A DNA stretch of 7,394 nucleotides from Clostridia bacterium (GTDB taxonomy: Bacteria; Bacillota; Clostridia; Oscillospirales; CAG-272). The notes below the pieces were generated by a model, which was not told where the DNA came from, did not search any database, and saw only the letters and a program-made list of their open reading frames with translations. Location of the stretch: assembly GCA_017397205.1 (NCBI GenBank), contig JAFQJX010000180.1, positions 1 to 7,394 of the forward strand, given 5' to 3'. The translations under genes and the position numbers were made by a program. Position 1 is the stretch's first letter, and each line of letters starts with the position of its first letter. Shown piece by piece: positions 1 through 5,855 of this stretch.

Positions 1-235
1 CACGCACCGCAGGTGCCATATCACGCCGACTTCGTCGGCTATATCACGTCGGCTCTGCCGTCTATATCACGCACCGCAGGTGCCATATCACGCCGACTTC
101 GTCGGCTATATCACGTCGGCTCTGCCGTCTATATCACGCACCGCAGGCGCCATATCACGCCGACTCTGTCGGCTATATCACGTCGGCTCTGCCGTCTATA
201 TCTCGCGCCGCAAGGTGCATATCTCGCTCCGCGAG
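1..235. repeat. Tandem array of hairpin modules in a 67 bp A-B-C super-repeat
   Basis: Non-coding array with a 67 bp period: equivalent points fall at 1, 68 and 135, and a degenerate fourth copy runs from about 202. Each 67 bp unit has three modules of 21, 23 and 23 bp. Each module starts with an ATATCAC head (18, 41, 64, 85, 108, 131, 152, 175) or ATATCTC (198, 219), then a short GC-rich inverted repeat with a 3-4 base loop. Type A is GCACC-GCA-GGTGC, type B is GCCGAC-TTC-GTCGGC, and type C has a CGGC-TCT-GCCG core. The last A module is GCGCC-GCAA-GGTGC and the last B module is CTCGC-TCC-GCGAG. The array is cut by the left edge, so its true length is unknown. It has no ribosome binding site, and the open frames across it are repetitive artefacts. 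It could act as DNA (protein binding sites about two helical turns apart) or as RNA (a string of stem-loops). Nothing in the window decides between these. Confidence 0.93.
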
Positions 236-269
236 TGTTGCACGTTTGCAAAGAAAGCATTTCACGCCC

Positions 270-289
270 GTGCGCGCGTGAGCGCGCGC
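270..289 (+). other. Stem-loop with GTGA loop overlapping the terminator
   Basis: Bases 270-277 pair with 282-289 (one G-T wobble at 271/288) around a GTGA loop at 278-281, a GNRA-type tetraloop in RNA. The right arm covers most of the left arm of the following terminator (283-290), so the two stems cannot form together. This could be a competing anti-terminator. It could equally be a by-product of an alternating GC run that pairs with itself in many registers. Confidence 0.4.
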
Positions 290-313
290 TTATGCAGCGC
301 GCGTTTTTATTTT
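283..313 (+). terminator. Intrinsic terminator after the hairpin array
   Basis: A perfect 8 bp stem (283-290 with 296-303) encloses a TATGC loop and is followed directly by TTTTTATTTT. This is a classic Rho-independent terminator on the plus strand. It would end a transcript arriving from the left: an unseen upstream gene, or an RNA that includes the hairpin array. It also insulates the array from the oxidoreductase promoter about 50 bases downstream. Bases 314-360, between this site and the promoter, are T- and A-rich and show nothing further that I recognise. Confidence 0.85.
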
Positions 314-360
314 AGGTAGACGGAGGGGCTTTTTTCTTTTCGGAAAAATTGCAAAAAGGG

Positions 361-389
361 TTTACATCCTCCCCCGCGTGTGCTACAAT
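361..389 (+). promoter_or_regulatory. Sigma-A promoter of the oxidoreductase-phosphoribosyltransferase unit
   Basis: The -35 box is TTTACA at 361-366 (5/6 to consensus). A 17 bp spacer leads to the -10 box TACAAT at 384-389 (5/6), preceded by TG at 381-382, which makes an extended -10. Transcription should start near 396, leaving a leader of about 30 bases, too short for a riboswitch or T-box. The element matches the promoter at 3570-3598 almost base for base at its boxes and flanks. Confidence 0.85.
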
Positions 390-412
390 GCAACTGTAAA
401 ATGCCTATCCGC

Positions 413-418
413 AGGAGG
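413..418 (+). promoter_or_regulatory. Ribosome binding site AGGAGG of the FAD oxidoreductase
   Basis: A full AGGAGG lies 7 bases before the ATG at 426 and fixes that start. The same frame is open from a GTG at 378, but that codon overlaps the -10 box and lies upstream of the likely transcription start. Confidence 0.92.
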
Positions 419-425
419 ATTTTTT

Positions 426-1742
426 ATGAAGCATTACGACGTCATCGTGGTCGGCGGCGGCCCCGCAGGTGTCTGCGCCGCCATTTCCAGCGCCCGCATG
501 GGGAAAAAGACACTCATCGTTGAGGCGACCAACGCCCTCGGCGGTGCCATGAACAATATGCTGGTGCTGCCCTTTATGCCCTACTGGACCCCCGTCGATG
601 AGATGCACAAGAATCCCATCCGTCTGGTGCGCGGTATCTTTGAGGAAATCACGCTCCGTCACAGGGATATGGTACGCGAGCTGGAGGGGGAGGGCGCCTT
701 CTACGACCGCATTCCCATGGACTATTTCAATGAGGAATATATCAAAATCATTCTCGCGCGCATGGTAAGCGAGGCAGGGGCAGAGGTACTGTACCACGCC
801 AAGCTCGTTTCCGCAGAAGCAGAGGATAAGACGGTCAAGAGCATCACGGTTGCCGTTGTCGGCGGCACCGTCACACTGACCGCGGATTGCTTCATTGACT
901 GTACCGGTGACGCAGAGCTTGCCTACCTTGCGGGCTTTGAAACCGTGCTGGGCCGCCCCGTTGACCACCTGTGCCAGCCCATGACGCTGTGCTTCCGTCT
1001 TGCCAATGTGGACCGCGGCGTGTTCTATCAGAACATGAAGGAAACGCAGCAGCTGTACCGCGAGGCAAAGGCACGCGGCGAGATTGACAACCCGCGCGAG
1101 AACATTCTTGCATTCTCAAGCGTCGCCCCGGGTGTCCTGCACCTGAACACCACCCGCATCATCAAGCACAACCCCACCGACCCGTTTGACCTCTCCCATG
1201 CAGAGACGGAGGTGCGCGAGCAGGTCTATCAGATGTTCCGCTTCCTGCGCAAGTACGCGCGCGGCTGTGAAAACGCCATTCTGCTGTCCAGCGCCGCCCA
1301 TATCGGTGTGCGCGAGTCCCGTATGATTGTGGGCGAATACACGCTGACCAAGGACGATCTGCTTGCCAACCGCAAGTTTGACGACGGCATTGCCGCCTGC
1401 AACTACGATATTGATATTCACAATCCCGAGGGCTCGGGCACCTCTCATTACTTCTTCCCGCCCTACGAGTATTACACCATTCCGTGGCGCACGCTCGTTC
1501 CCAAGGGGAGCCAGAATCTCCTCGTTGCAGGGCGCTGCATCTCCTCCGACCATGATGCGCAGGCATCCTACCGCGTCATTCCCTTCGCCGCGGCTCTGGG
1601 TGAGGCGGCAGGCGTTGGCGCCGCCGTCGCCCTGAACAACGGCACCGCCGTCAAGGACGCGCCCGTGGAGCAGATTCTCTGTCAGCTGCGCGCGCAGGGC
1701 GCCTTCATTGAAAAGGAACTGCCTCCGAGAGAGCAGCAGTAA
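426..1742 (+). CDS. FAD-dependent oxidoreductase (FAD_oxidored family, PF12831-like)
   Basis: Predicted flavoprotein of 438 residues, probably cytosolic, with no signal peptide or membrane span. The N-terminus is a Rossmann FAD-binding fold: a beta strand leads to the GxGxxG motif at G10, G12 and G15, and E33, at the end of the second strand, should bind the ADP ribose. Family motifs follow: CTGDAELA with T160-G161-D162 mid-protein, GVRESR at 294-299, and the C-terminal FAD motif LLVAGRCISSDHDAQAS around 366-380 with A368-G369-R370. Together these match the FAD_oxidored family of uncharacterised oxidoreductases, which often lie in carbohydrate or organic acid gene clusters. The substrate cannot be read from the sequence, and no redox-cysteine pair or iron-sulphur motif is evident. 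It is the first gene of a two-gene unit with its own promoter and an ideal ribosome binding site. The phosphoribosyltransferase gene follows after 55 bases without a terminator. Family assignment is firm; the reaction is unknown. Confidence 0.9.
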   Translation: MKHYDVIVVGGGPAGVCAAISSARMGKKTLIVEATNALGGAMNNMLVLPFMPYWTPVDEMHKNPIRLVRGIFEEITLRHRDMVRELEGEGAFYDRIPMDYFNEEYIKIILARMVSEAGAEVLYHAKLVSAEAEDKTVKSITVAVVGGTVTLTADCFIDCTGDAELAYLAGFETVLGRPVDHLCQPMTLCFRLANVDRGVFYQNMKETQQLYREAKARGEIDNPRENILAFSSVAPGVLHLNTTRIIKHNPTDPFDLSHAETEVREQVYQMFRFLRKYARGCENAILLSSAAHIGVRESRMIVGEYTLTKDDLLANRKFDDGIAACNYDIDIHNPEGSGTSHYFFPPYEYYTIPWRTLVPKGSQNLLVAGRCISSDHDAQASYRVIPFAAALGEAAGVGAAVALNNGTAVKDAPVEQILCQLRAQGAFIEKELPPREQQ

Positions 1743-1797
1743 CGCGCTTCTGTCAAGGCGGAGCCGAAAAAACGATAAAAACAAGGAGTATATTCCT

Positions 1798-2358
1798 ATG
1801 ATGACCCATGAGTTGCACGTGGCAGGGCTGGTCCGTCACCTCCCCCTTTGCCCCATTTCCCCCACGCTTTACATAGGCGCGTTCGTCATGTTCGGTGACA
1901 CCGAGCTGACCGAGGCGTGCGCCGCCGCCCTCCTGGAAAGGGCGCCCGAGGACTTTGACGTCATGATTACGGCGGAATCCAAGGGCATTCCCCTGATTTG
2001 CGCCATGTCCCGTCAGAAGGGGCAGAACCGCTACGTGCTGGCGCGCAAGTCCGTCAAGCTGTATATGAAGGACGTGGTGCAGTTTGAGGTGCAGTCCATC
2101 ACCACCGCCGCCCGTCAGACCCTGTATCTGGACGGTGCCGATGCGGAGTATCTCAAGGGCAAGCGCGTGCTGATTGTGGACGACGTCATTTCCACGGGTG
2201 CCTCCCTTGAGGCGCTGGAGCACATTGTCACCGAAAGCGGTGGCGAGGTCGTCGGCCGTATGGCGGTGCTTGCAGAGGGCGACGCCATTCCGCGCACAGA
2301 TATCACCTATCTCTCTCCCCTGCCCCTCTTTGCACCCGACGGCACTCCCCTGGCGTAA
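1798..2358 (+). CDS. Phosphoribosyltransferase, adenine phosphoribosyltransferase-like (COG0503)
   Basis: A 186-residue cytosolic type I phosphoribosyltransferase. Enzymes of this fold move the 5-phosphoribosyl group of PRPP to a purine or similar base in salvage, releasing pyrophosphate. The PRPP-binding signature is VLIVDDVISTGAS at 124-136, with the paired acidic residues D128-D129 and T133-G134. Upstream, ITAESKGIPL (57-66) corresponds to the strand and loop before the active site in Apt-type enzymes, and the LARKSVKLYMKD segment follows. The length is slightly above the 170-180 residues usual for Apt. The start is the ATG at 1798, with AAGGAG 9 bases upstream (1783-1788); the ATG at 1801 is the less well placed alternative. 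It lies 55 bases after the oxidoreductase gene and is probably co-transcribed with it. A strong terminator begins 29 bases after the stop. Base specificity (adenine, xanthine or other) cannot be decided, so no symbol is given. Confidence 0.85.
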   Translation: MMTHELHVAGLVRHLPLCPISPTLYIGAFVMFGDTELTEACAAALLERAPEDFDVMITAESKGIPLICAMSRQKGQNRYVLARKSVKLYMKDVVQFEVQSITTAARQTLYLDGADAEYLKGKRVLIVDDVISTGASLEALEHIVTESGGEVVGRMAVLAEGDAIPRTDITYLSPLPLFAPDGTPLA

Positions 2359-2387
2359 GGAAAGCCGCACCGATTTCACCGAAAGAG

Positions 2388-2423
2388 AAAGAGCAAGCAC
2401 ACGCGTGCTTGCTCTTTTGTTTT
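2388..2423. terminator. Bidirectional intrinsic terminator between convergent genes
   Basis: A perfect 13 bp stem (2388-2400 with 2405-2417) has an ACGC loop. On the plus strand it runs into TTTTGTTTT (2415-2423) and ends the phosphoribosyltransferase transcript. The left flank 2381-2390 is A-rich, so on the minus strand the stem is followed by a TTTCTCTTTC tract. That suits it to end the hydrolase transcript, whose stop codon is about 40 bases away. Confidence 0.93.
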
Positions 2424-2455
2424 GCACAGAAAGCCCCGTGGAGGCACGCTTTTGT

Positions 2456-3334
2456 TTACAGATAAAAGCTGTGCTTGCCGATGGCAAAGGCATAGGTGCG
2501 GTTGTTCGCAATCCAGCTGGAGGTGCTCGCCTTCAGGTTGCAGAAGAACAGCGCCTCGTTTGAGATGCTGTACCCCTCCAGGCACATTTTTGCCGCAACG
2601 ACGGAGGTCCATGCGGGCGCATCGTAGACGGTGCCGTTCATAACGGGGCTGAACTGTCCCTTCTGGAAAATGACGCCGTAGATGCTGTTCGGGAACTGCG
2701 GTGAGCGCACGCGGTTAAGGACCACGTTGCCGACCGCCATCTGTCCGCGCAGACTCTCGCCGCGGCTTTCCGCAGAAATAATGCGGGACAGCCAATATAC
2801 CTCGCTTTCATTATAGAAGCGCGAGGCAGGAGTCAGGGCGCGATACGTGCCGGAAACGTACGCATTTGCGGCTCCACCTTGATAGGAAACCGTAAGGGAC
2901 ATTGCCTTGGCAAGGGGTGCGAGCGGCACCCACGCCTCACCGCCGATCATGCGGTTTGCGGCAACGCCGTACAAGCATCTGTCGTTTGCGGTCATCAGCG
3001 TTCCGCCGATGCCCGCGCTGACGGTCAGCCCCTCTGCACGCAGCGTCACGTAGCGTGTGGCGCTGTCATAGCGGTGGTATGTAACGGGAGTAAATGCCCC
3101 GACAAACTGTGCCAGCGGCACCAGCACCTTGCCCTCGTACACCCGTCCCCCCACACCGAGGGAGGCGCCGCGGTACACAATCCGAACGCCCGCGTACGGG
3201 GTGGCGTCGCCATAGGAGGTTGCCTCCGCTCCGCTTGCTCTGCCCGTGATGGGAGAGGTGCCGAGCAGCGCCACGACCGCCAAGAGGGCAAGCACGAGGC
3301 AAAACGCCCGTTGCCCCTTTCTTGCTTGTGTCAT
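2456..3334 (-). CDS. Secreted SleB-like cell wall hydrolase with copper-amine-oxidase-N-type domain
   Basis: A 292-residue predicted exported peptidoglycan hydrolase. Residues 1-10 are positively charged (R5, K6, R9) and 11-25 form a hydrophobic core, so this is a signal peptide; cleavage is likely near residues 33-36. Residues about 47-165 resemble the copper amine oxidase N-terminal domain (PF07833), seen in many Clostridia surface proteins, with GKVLVPLAQF and GEAWVPLAPLA as its typical strand-helix motifs. Residues about 175-292 are a Hydrolase_2/SleB domain (PF07486): LSRIISAES, with E189 as the expected catalytic glutamate, then AVGNVVLNRV, FPNSIYGVIF and GQFSPV. Related SleB and CwlJ proteins break down spore cortex peptidoglycan in germination, but many relatives act on vegetative walls. 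The start at 3334 is supported by AAAGGAG 6 bases upstream and by the signal peptide; an in-frame longer form to 3445 would run through the promoter. It is a single-gene unit convergent with the phosphoribosyltransferase gene. No other sporulation gene is visible nearby. Confidence 0.9.
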   Translation of the reverse strand: MTQARKGQRAFCLVLALLAVVALLGTSPITGRASGAEATSYGDATPYAGVRIVYRGASLGVGGRVYEGKVLVPLAQFVGAFTPVTYHRYDSATRYVTLRAEGLTVSAGIGGTLMTANDRCLYGVAANRMIGGEAWVPLAPLAKAMSLTVSYQGGAANAYVSGTYRALTPASRFYNESEVYWLSRIISAESRGESLRGQMAVGNVVLNRVRSPQFPNSIYGVIFQKGQFSPVMNGTVYDAPAWTSVVAAKMCLEGYSISNEALFFCNLKASTSSWIANNRTYAFAIGKHSFYL

Positions 3335-3340
3335 AATGCT

Positions 3341-3347
3341 CTCCTTT
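3341..3347 (-). promoter_or_regulatory. Ribosome binding site AAAGGAG of the cell wall hydrolase
   Basis: On the minus strand AAAGGAG sits 6 bases before the ATG at 3334-3332. It selects this start over the upstream in-frame ATG at 3445, which would give a 37-residue extension in front of a textbook signal peptide. Confidence 0.88.
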
Positions 3348-3379
3348 CCTTGTTTTCTGCCCACGTCGGGGGCATTTCC

Positions 3380-3409
3380 ATTATAGGAAGGATTTGTCGC
3401 ACCCGTCAA
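3380..3409 (-). promoter_or_regulatory. Sigma-A promoter of the cell wall hydrolase
   Basis: On the minus strand a TTGACG -35 box (3404-3409, 5/6) and a perfect TATAAT -10 box (3380-3385) are 18 bp apart. Transcription should start near 3373, about 40 bases before the start codon. This is a housekeeping-type promoter rather than an obvious sporulation-sigma promoter, which argues for vegetative expression of the hydrolase. Confidence 0.8.
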
Positions 3410-3562
3410 TGCATACAATCTGGCAGAGAAGGAAGCCCTTACCATGCGCGGAAGTGTTTTCCGTCCTGCAACCCCAAAAGTGCCACCCTCTGCCTGAGGC
3501 GGATAAAATTTCCTCTCCTTTTGTCGCCTCCATCTCCCTATTTTGAGGGACTTTCGCGCCCG
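3410..3562. other. Intergenic stretch between divergent promoters
   Basis: This is the middle of a 329-base gap between the hydrolase and alpha-galactosidase genes. No believable gene or RNA gene is visible. A weak 5 bp inverted repeat TCCCT/AGGGA lies at 3535-3550. I found no catabolite-repression (cre) box or convincing operator. Any activator site for either promoter would be expected here. Confidence 0.5.
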
Positions 3563-3569
3563 AAAAGGG

Positions 3570-3598
3570 TTTACAAGGGTGCGCGCCTGTGCTATAAT
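3570..3598 (+). promoter_or_regulatory. Sigma-A promoter of the alpha-galactosidase operon
   Basis: TTTACA at 3570-3575 (5/6) is followed by a 17 bp spacer and a perfect TATAAT at 3593-3598, with TG at 3590-3591 giving an extended -10. The transcription start is expected near 3605. The boxes and flanks match the promoter at 361-389: thirteen identical bases through the -35, and eleven of twelve through the -10. This looks like a strong promoter that needs no activator. Confidence 0.88.
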
Positions 3599-3608
3599 GT
3601 ATTCAGTC

Positions 3609-3642
3609 TTTGCGTAACCGCGCGTAGCCGCGCGGATGCAAA
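3609..3642 (+). promoter_or_regulatory. 5' leader stem-loop of the alpha-galactosidase mRNA
   Basis: Bases 3609-3613 (TTTGC) pair with 3638-3642 (GCAAA), and 3618-3624 (CCGCGCG) pair with 3629-3635 (CGCGCGG) around a TAGC loop. A small internal loop (GTAA opposite AT) separates the two stems. The structure would begin a few bases from the predicted 5' end of the mRNA and is not followed by a T-tract, so it is not a terminator. It may stabilise the mRNA 5' end or be an operator in DNA form; the sequence alone does not say which. Confidence 0.6.
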
Positions 3643-3653
3643 ATCCTACATAC

Positions 3654-3659
3654 GGGGGG
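3654..3659 (+). promoter_or_regulatory. Unusual ribosome binding site GGGGGG of the alpha-galactosidase
   Basis: Instead of AGGAGG this gene has a run of six G, 4 bases before the ATG at 3664. It can pair with the CCUCC of 16S rRNA only through G-C pairs and G-U wobble. It is the weakest-looking site in the window although it serves the gene with the strongest promoter. Confidence 0.6.
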
Positions 3660-3663
3660 CATT

Positions 3664-5820
3664 ATGATTACCTTTCTCAAAGAAACGAACACCTTTTTCC
3701 TTGAAAACGAGCGCGTGACCTACGCCTTTGGTATTCGCAACGGTGAGCTGGAGCATCTTTGGTTCGGCGCGAAAATCGGGCACGACGACCTGACCTATCT
3801 CCGCACTGGAATCGGCTCGGGATGTGACGCGGGTCTGCCCGGCAGATATTCCCCCAACCACCACTCGCAGGAGCTGCCCGTCTACGGGCAGGGTGATTTC
3901 CGCGAGCCCATGCTGACCTGGCGCGGTGAGAACGGTGACCTCTGCGCCGAGCTGCGTTACGTCTCCCACCGCATCGTCCCCCAGCAGAAAACCCCGGGAA
4001 TGCCCTCCACCTTCGGCGGTGAAACGCTGGAGGTCGTGATGCTGGATGCCATTCAGGGCATTGAGGTCACGCTCCTGTATACCCTCTTTGACGACGTGGA
4101 CGCCATTACCCGCTCCTGCCGTATCAGAAACGTGGGCGAGCAGACGGTGCGCCTGACCCGTGCGTACAGCTTTGCGCTGGACCTGACGGTGGCAGCACCC
4201 GAGGCAATTTCCCTCCAGGGTGCCTGGGCGCGTGAGCGCACCCCTGAGCGCGTTCCCCTGCATCACGGGGTCTGGAGCATTGATTCCAAGCGCGTGACCT
4301 CCTCCTCTCAGCTCAATCCCTTCGTGGCGCTGGTGGAAAAGGACACAACGGAAAACGCGGGGAGCGCGTGGGGCGTCAGCTTGGTCTATTCCTCCTCCTA
4401 CCGCCTGTTTGCCGAGGTGGGTCCCAACGGACGCACCCGTATCGGCGGCGGCATCAACGATTTTGCCTTTGACTGGACCCTTTGCCCCGAGGAAACGCTG
4501 GCAACTCCCGAGGTCATTCTGGCATACAGCGCCGAGGGTCTTGGCGGAATGTCCCGCATCTTCCACGATACCCTGCGCCGCCACCTGATCACCCCCCGCT
4601 ACGTCGGCGCAAGCCGCCCCGTGGTCATCAACAACTGGGAGGCAACCTACTTTCATTTTGACAAGGAAAAACTGTTTGCCATCATTGACGCCTCCGCAGG
4701 CACGGGCATTGATACCTTCGTCCTGGATGACGGCTGGTTTGGCAAGCGCGACGACGACCATTCGGGACTTGGCGACTGGTTTGTCAACACGCAGAAGCTG
4801 GAGGGTGGCCTCAACCCCATCATTGACCGCTGTCACGAAAGGGGACTCAAATTCGGACTCTGGTTTGAGCCGGAAATGGTCAACCCCGACTCCGACCTCT
4901 ACCGCGCCCACCCCGATTGGGCAATTCATGCCCCCGGGCACGCGCTGTGCGAGGGGCGCAACCAATGCGTGCTGGATCTGACGCGCCCCGAGGTGCGCGA
5001 CTATATCGTCGGCGCGGTCAGCGATATTCTCTCCAACCACGAAATTGACTACGTCAAGTGGGACTACAACCGCAATATCACCGAGGTCTACTCGGAGGGG
5101 CTCCCCGCCGACAGGCAGGGCGAATTTGCCCACCGCTACGCGCTGGGTCTTTACGATATCTGCGAGCGCCTGGTCTTTGGCTTCCCCAACGTTTTCTTTG
5201 AGGGCTGTGCCAGCGGCGGCGCGCGCTTTGACCCCGCTATTCTGTACTACTTCCCGCAAATCTGGACGAGCGACAACTCGGATGCCTATGCCCGTACCCA
5301 AATTCAGTGGGGCACCTCGCTGTGCTATCCCCTGTCCGCCATGTCCTGCCACGTATCCGTCTGCCCCAACCACCAGACGCGCCGCATCACCCCTCTCAAG
5401 ACGCGTGCGGATATTGCTCATCTCGGTGCGACGGGCTACGAGCTCAACGTCAGCCACATGAAGCCCGAGGAGCTGGAGCAGATTCCCGCGCAGATTGCAG
5501 ACTACCGCGCAATGGAGCAGCTGGTGATGGAGGGCGACCTCTGGCGCCTGGCATCCCCCTTTGACTCCAACCTCTTTGCCTTTGAGCTCGTTTCCAAGGA
5601 CAAGAGCGAGGCACACGTCACCCTGATGCACGTGCTGCGCACCTCTAACAACGCCGTTGAAATGCTGCGTCTTGGCGGGCTGGAGCCCGATGCCGTCTAC
5701 GAATGCGTGGGCGACGGAGCGCGTTATCACGGCTCCACCTTGATGAACGTGGGTCTTTTGGTGCCCACGAACCGTCTCGTGGACTTTGAGACCCTGGTCT
5801 GGCATTTCAAGAAGATTTAA
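3664..5820 (+). CDS. Alpha-galactosidase, glycoside hydrolase family 36
   Basis: A 718-residue enzyme, full length for bacterial GH36 (about 720-750), without a signal peptide and so cytosolic. It should hydrolyse terminal alpha-1,6-galactose from melibiose, raffinose, stachyose and similar oligosaccharides after uptake, with retention of configuration. Residues to about 300 form the N-terminal beta-sandwich. The (beta/alpha)8 barrel follows with the family motifs: NNWEATYF (W325), LDDGWFGKRDD (D355, D356), GLKFGLWFEPEMVNPDSDLYRAHPDW, and YVKWDYNRNI with D467 as nucleophile. In FEGCASGGARFD, C515 and the glycines line the galactose site. TSDNSDA holds D537, the acid/base. The nucleophile to acid/base spacing of 70 residues is that known in well-studied GH36 enzymes. 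The C-terminus is the small beta domain. It is the first gene of an operon with its own promoter and leader stem-loop. No sugar transporter or regulator is in view. Symbols differ (agaA, rafA, melA), so none is given. Confidence 0.97.
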   Translation: MITFLKETNTFFLENERVTYAFGIRNGELEHLWFGAKIGHDDLTYLRTGIGSGCDAGLPGRYSPNHHSQELPVYGQGDFREPMLTWRGENGDLCAELRYVSHRIVPQQKTPGMPSTFGGETLEVVMLDAIQGIEVTLLYTLFDDVDAITRSCRIRNVGEQTVRLTRAYSFALDLTVAAPEAISLQGAWARERTPERVPLHHGVWSIDSKRVTSSSQLNPFVALVEKDTTENAGSAWGVSLVYSSSYRLFAEVGPNGRTRIGGGINDFAFDWTLCPEETLATPEVILAYSAEGLGGMSRIFHDTLRRHLITPRYVGASRPVVINNWEATYFHFDKEKLFAIIDASAGTGIDTFVLDDGWFGKRDDDHSGLGDWFVNTQKLEGGLNPIIDRCHERGLKFGLWFEPEMVNPDSDLYRAHPDWAIHAPGHALCEGRNQCVLDLTRPEVRDYIVGAVSDILSNHEIDYVKWDYNRNITEVYSEGLPADRQGEFAHRYALGLYDICERLVFGFPNVFFEGCASGGARFDPAILYYFPQIWTSDNSDAYARTQIQWGTSLCYPLSAMSCHVSVCPNHQTRRITPLKTRADIAHLGATGYELNVSHMKPEELEQIPAQIADYRAMEQLVMEGDLWRLASPFDSNLFAFELVSKDKSEAHVTLMHVLRTSNNAVEMLRLGGLEPDAVYECVGDGARYHGSTLMNVGLLVPTNRLVDFETLVWHFKKI

Positions 5821-5855
5821 CTCATCTTTGGGGGCACACGCCCCATGGAGGCATT

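Noticed and set aside
1..235. CRISPR array
   Set aside because: The whole 67 bp unit repeats, including the parts that would be spacers. No unique spacers and no cas genes are present.
13..319. Open frames of 100 and 79 codons across the repeat array
   Set aside because: They consist of translated repeats, have no ribosome binding site, and run into the terminator. The repeat length of 67 is not a multiple of three, so the reading frame changes with every copy.
378..425. Upstream GTG start for the FAD oxidoreductase
   Set aside because: It overlaps the -10 box and precedes the likely transcription start. The ATG at 426 has a perfect ribosome binding site and begins directly before the Rossmann motif.
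1753..2511. 252-codon minus-strand frame over the phosphoribosyltransferase gene
   Set aside because: It crosses the bidirectional terminator, resembles no family I know, and is antisense to a clear gene. The frames at 405-968, 1116-1784 and 5817-6620 on the minus strand are rejected for the same kind of reason.
3335..3445. Longer N-terminus for the cell wall hydrolase
   Set aside because: The extension would be encoded across the promoter and ribosome binding site, and would bury the signal peptide.
3600..3663. Catabolite-repression (cre) operator in the alpha-galactosidase leader
   Set aside because: No stretch matches the TGNAANCGNTNNCA pattern well enough; the best candidates miss the central CG.
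3646..5805. 719-codon open frame antisense to the alpha-galactosidase
   Set aside because: It mirrors the GH36 gene almost end to end, has no recognisable motif and no plausible start signal. It follows from GC-rich third positions that remove stop codons on the opposite strand.
5821..5855. Terminator between alpha-galactosidase and plsC
   Set aside because: The GGGGC/GCCCC stem is only 5 bp and is followed by the ribosome binding region rather than a T-tract.
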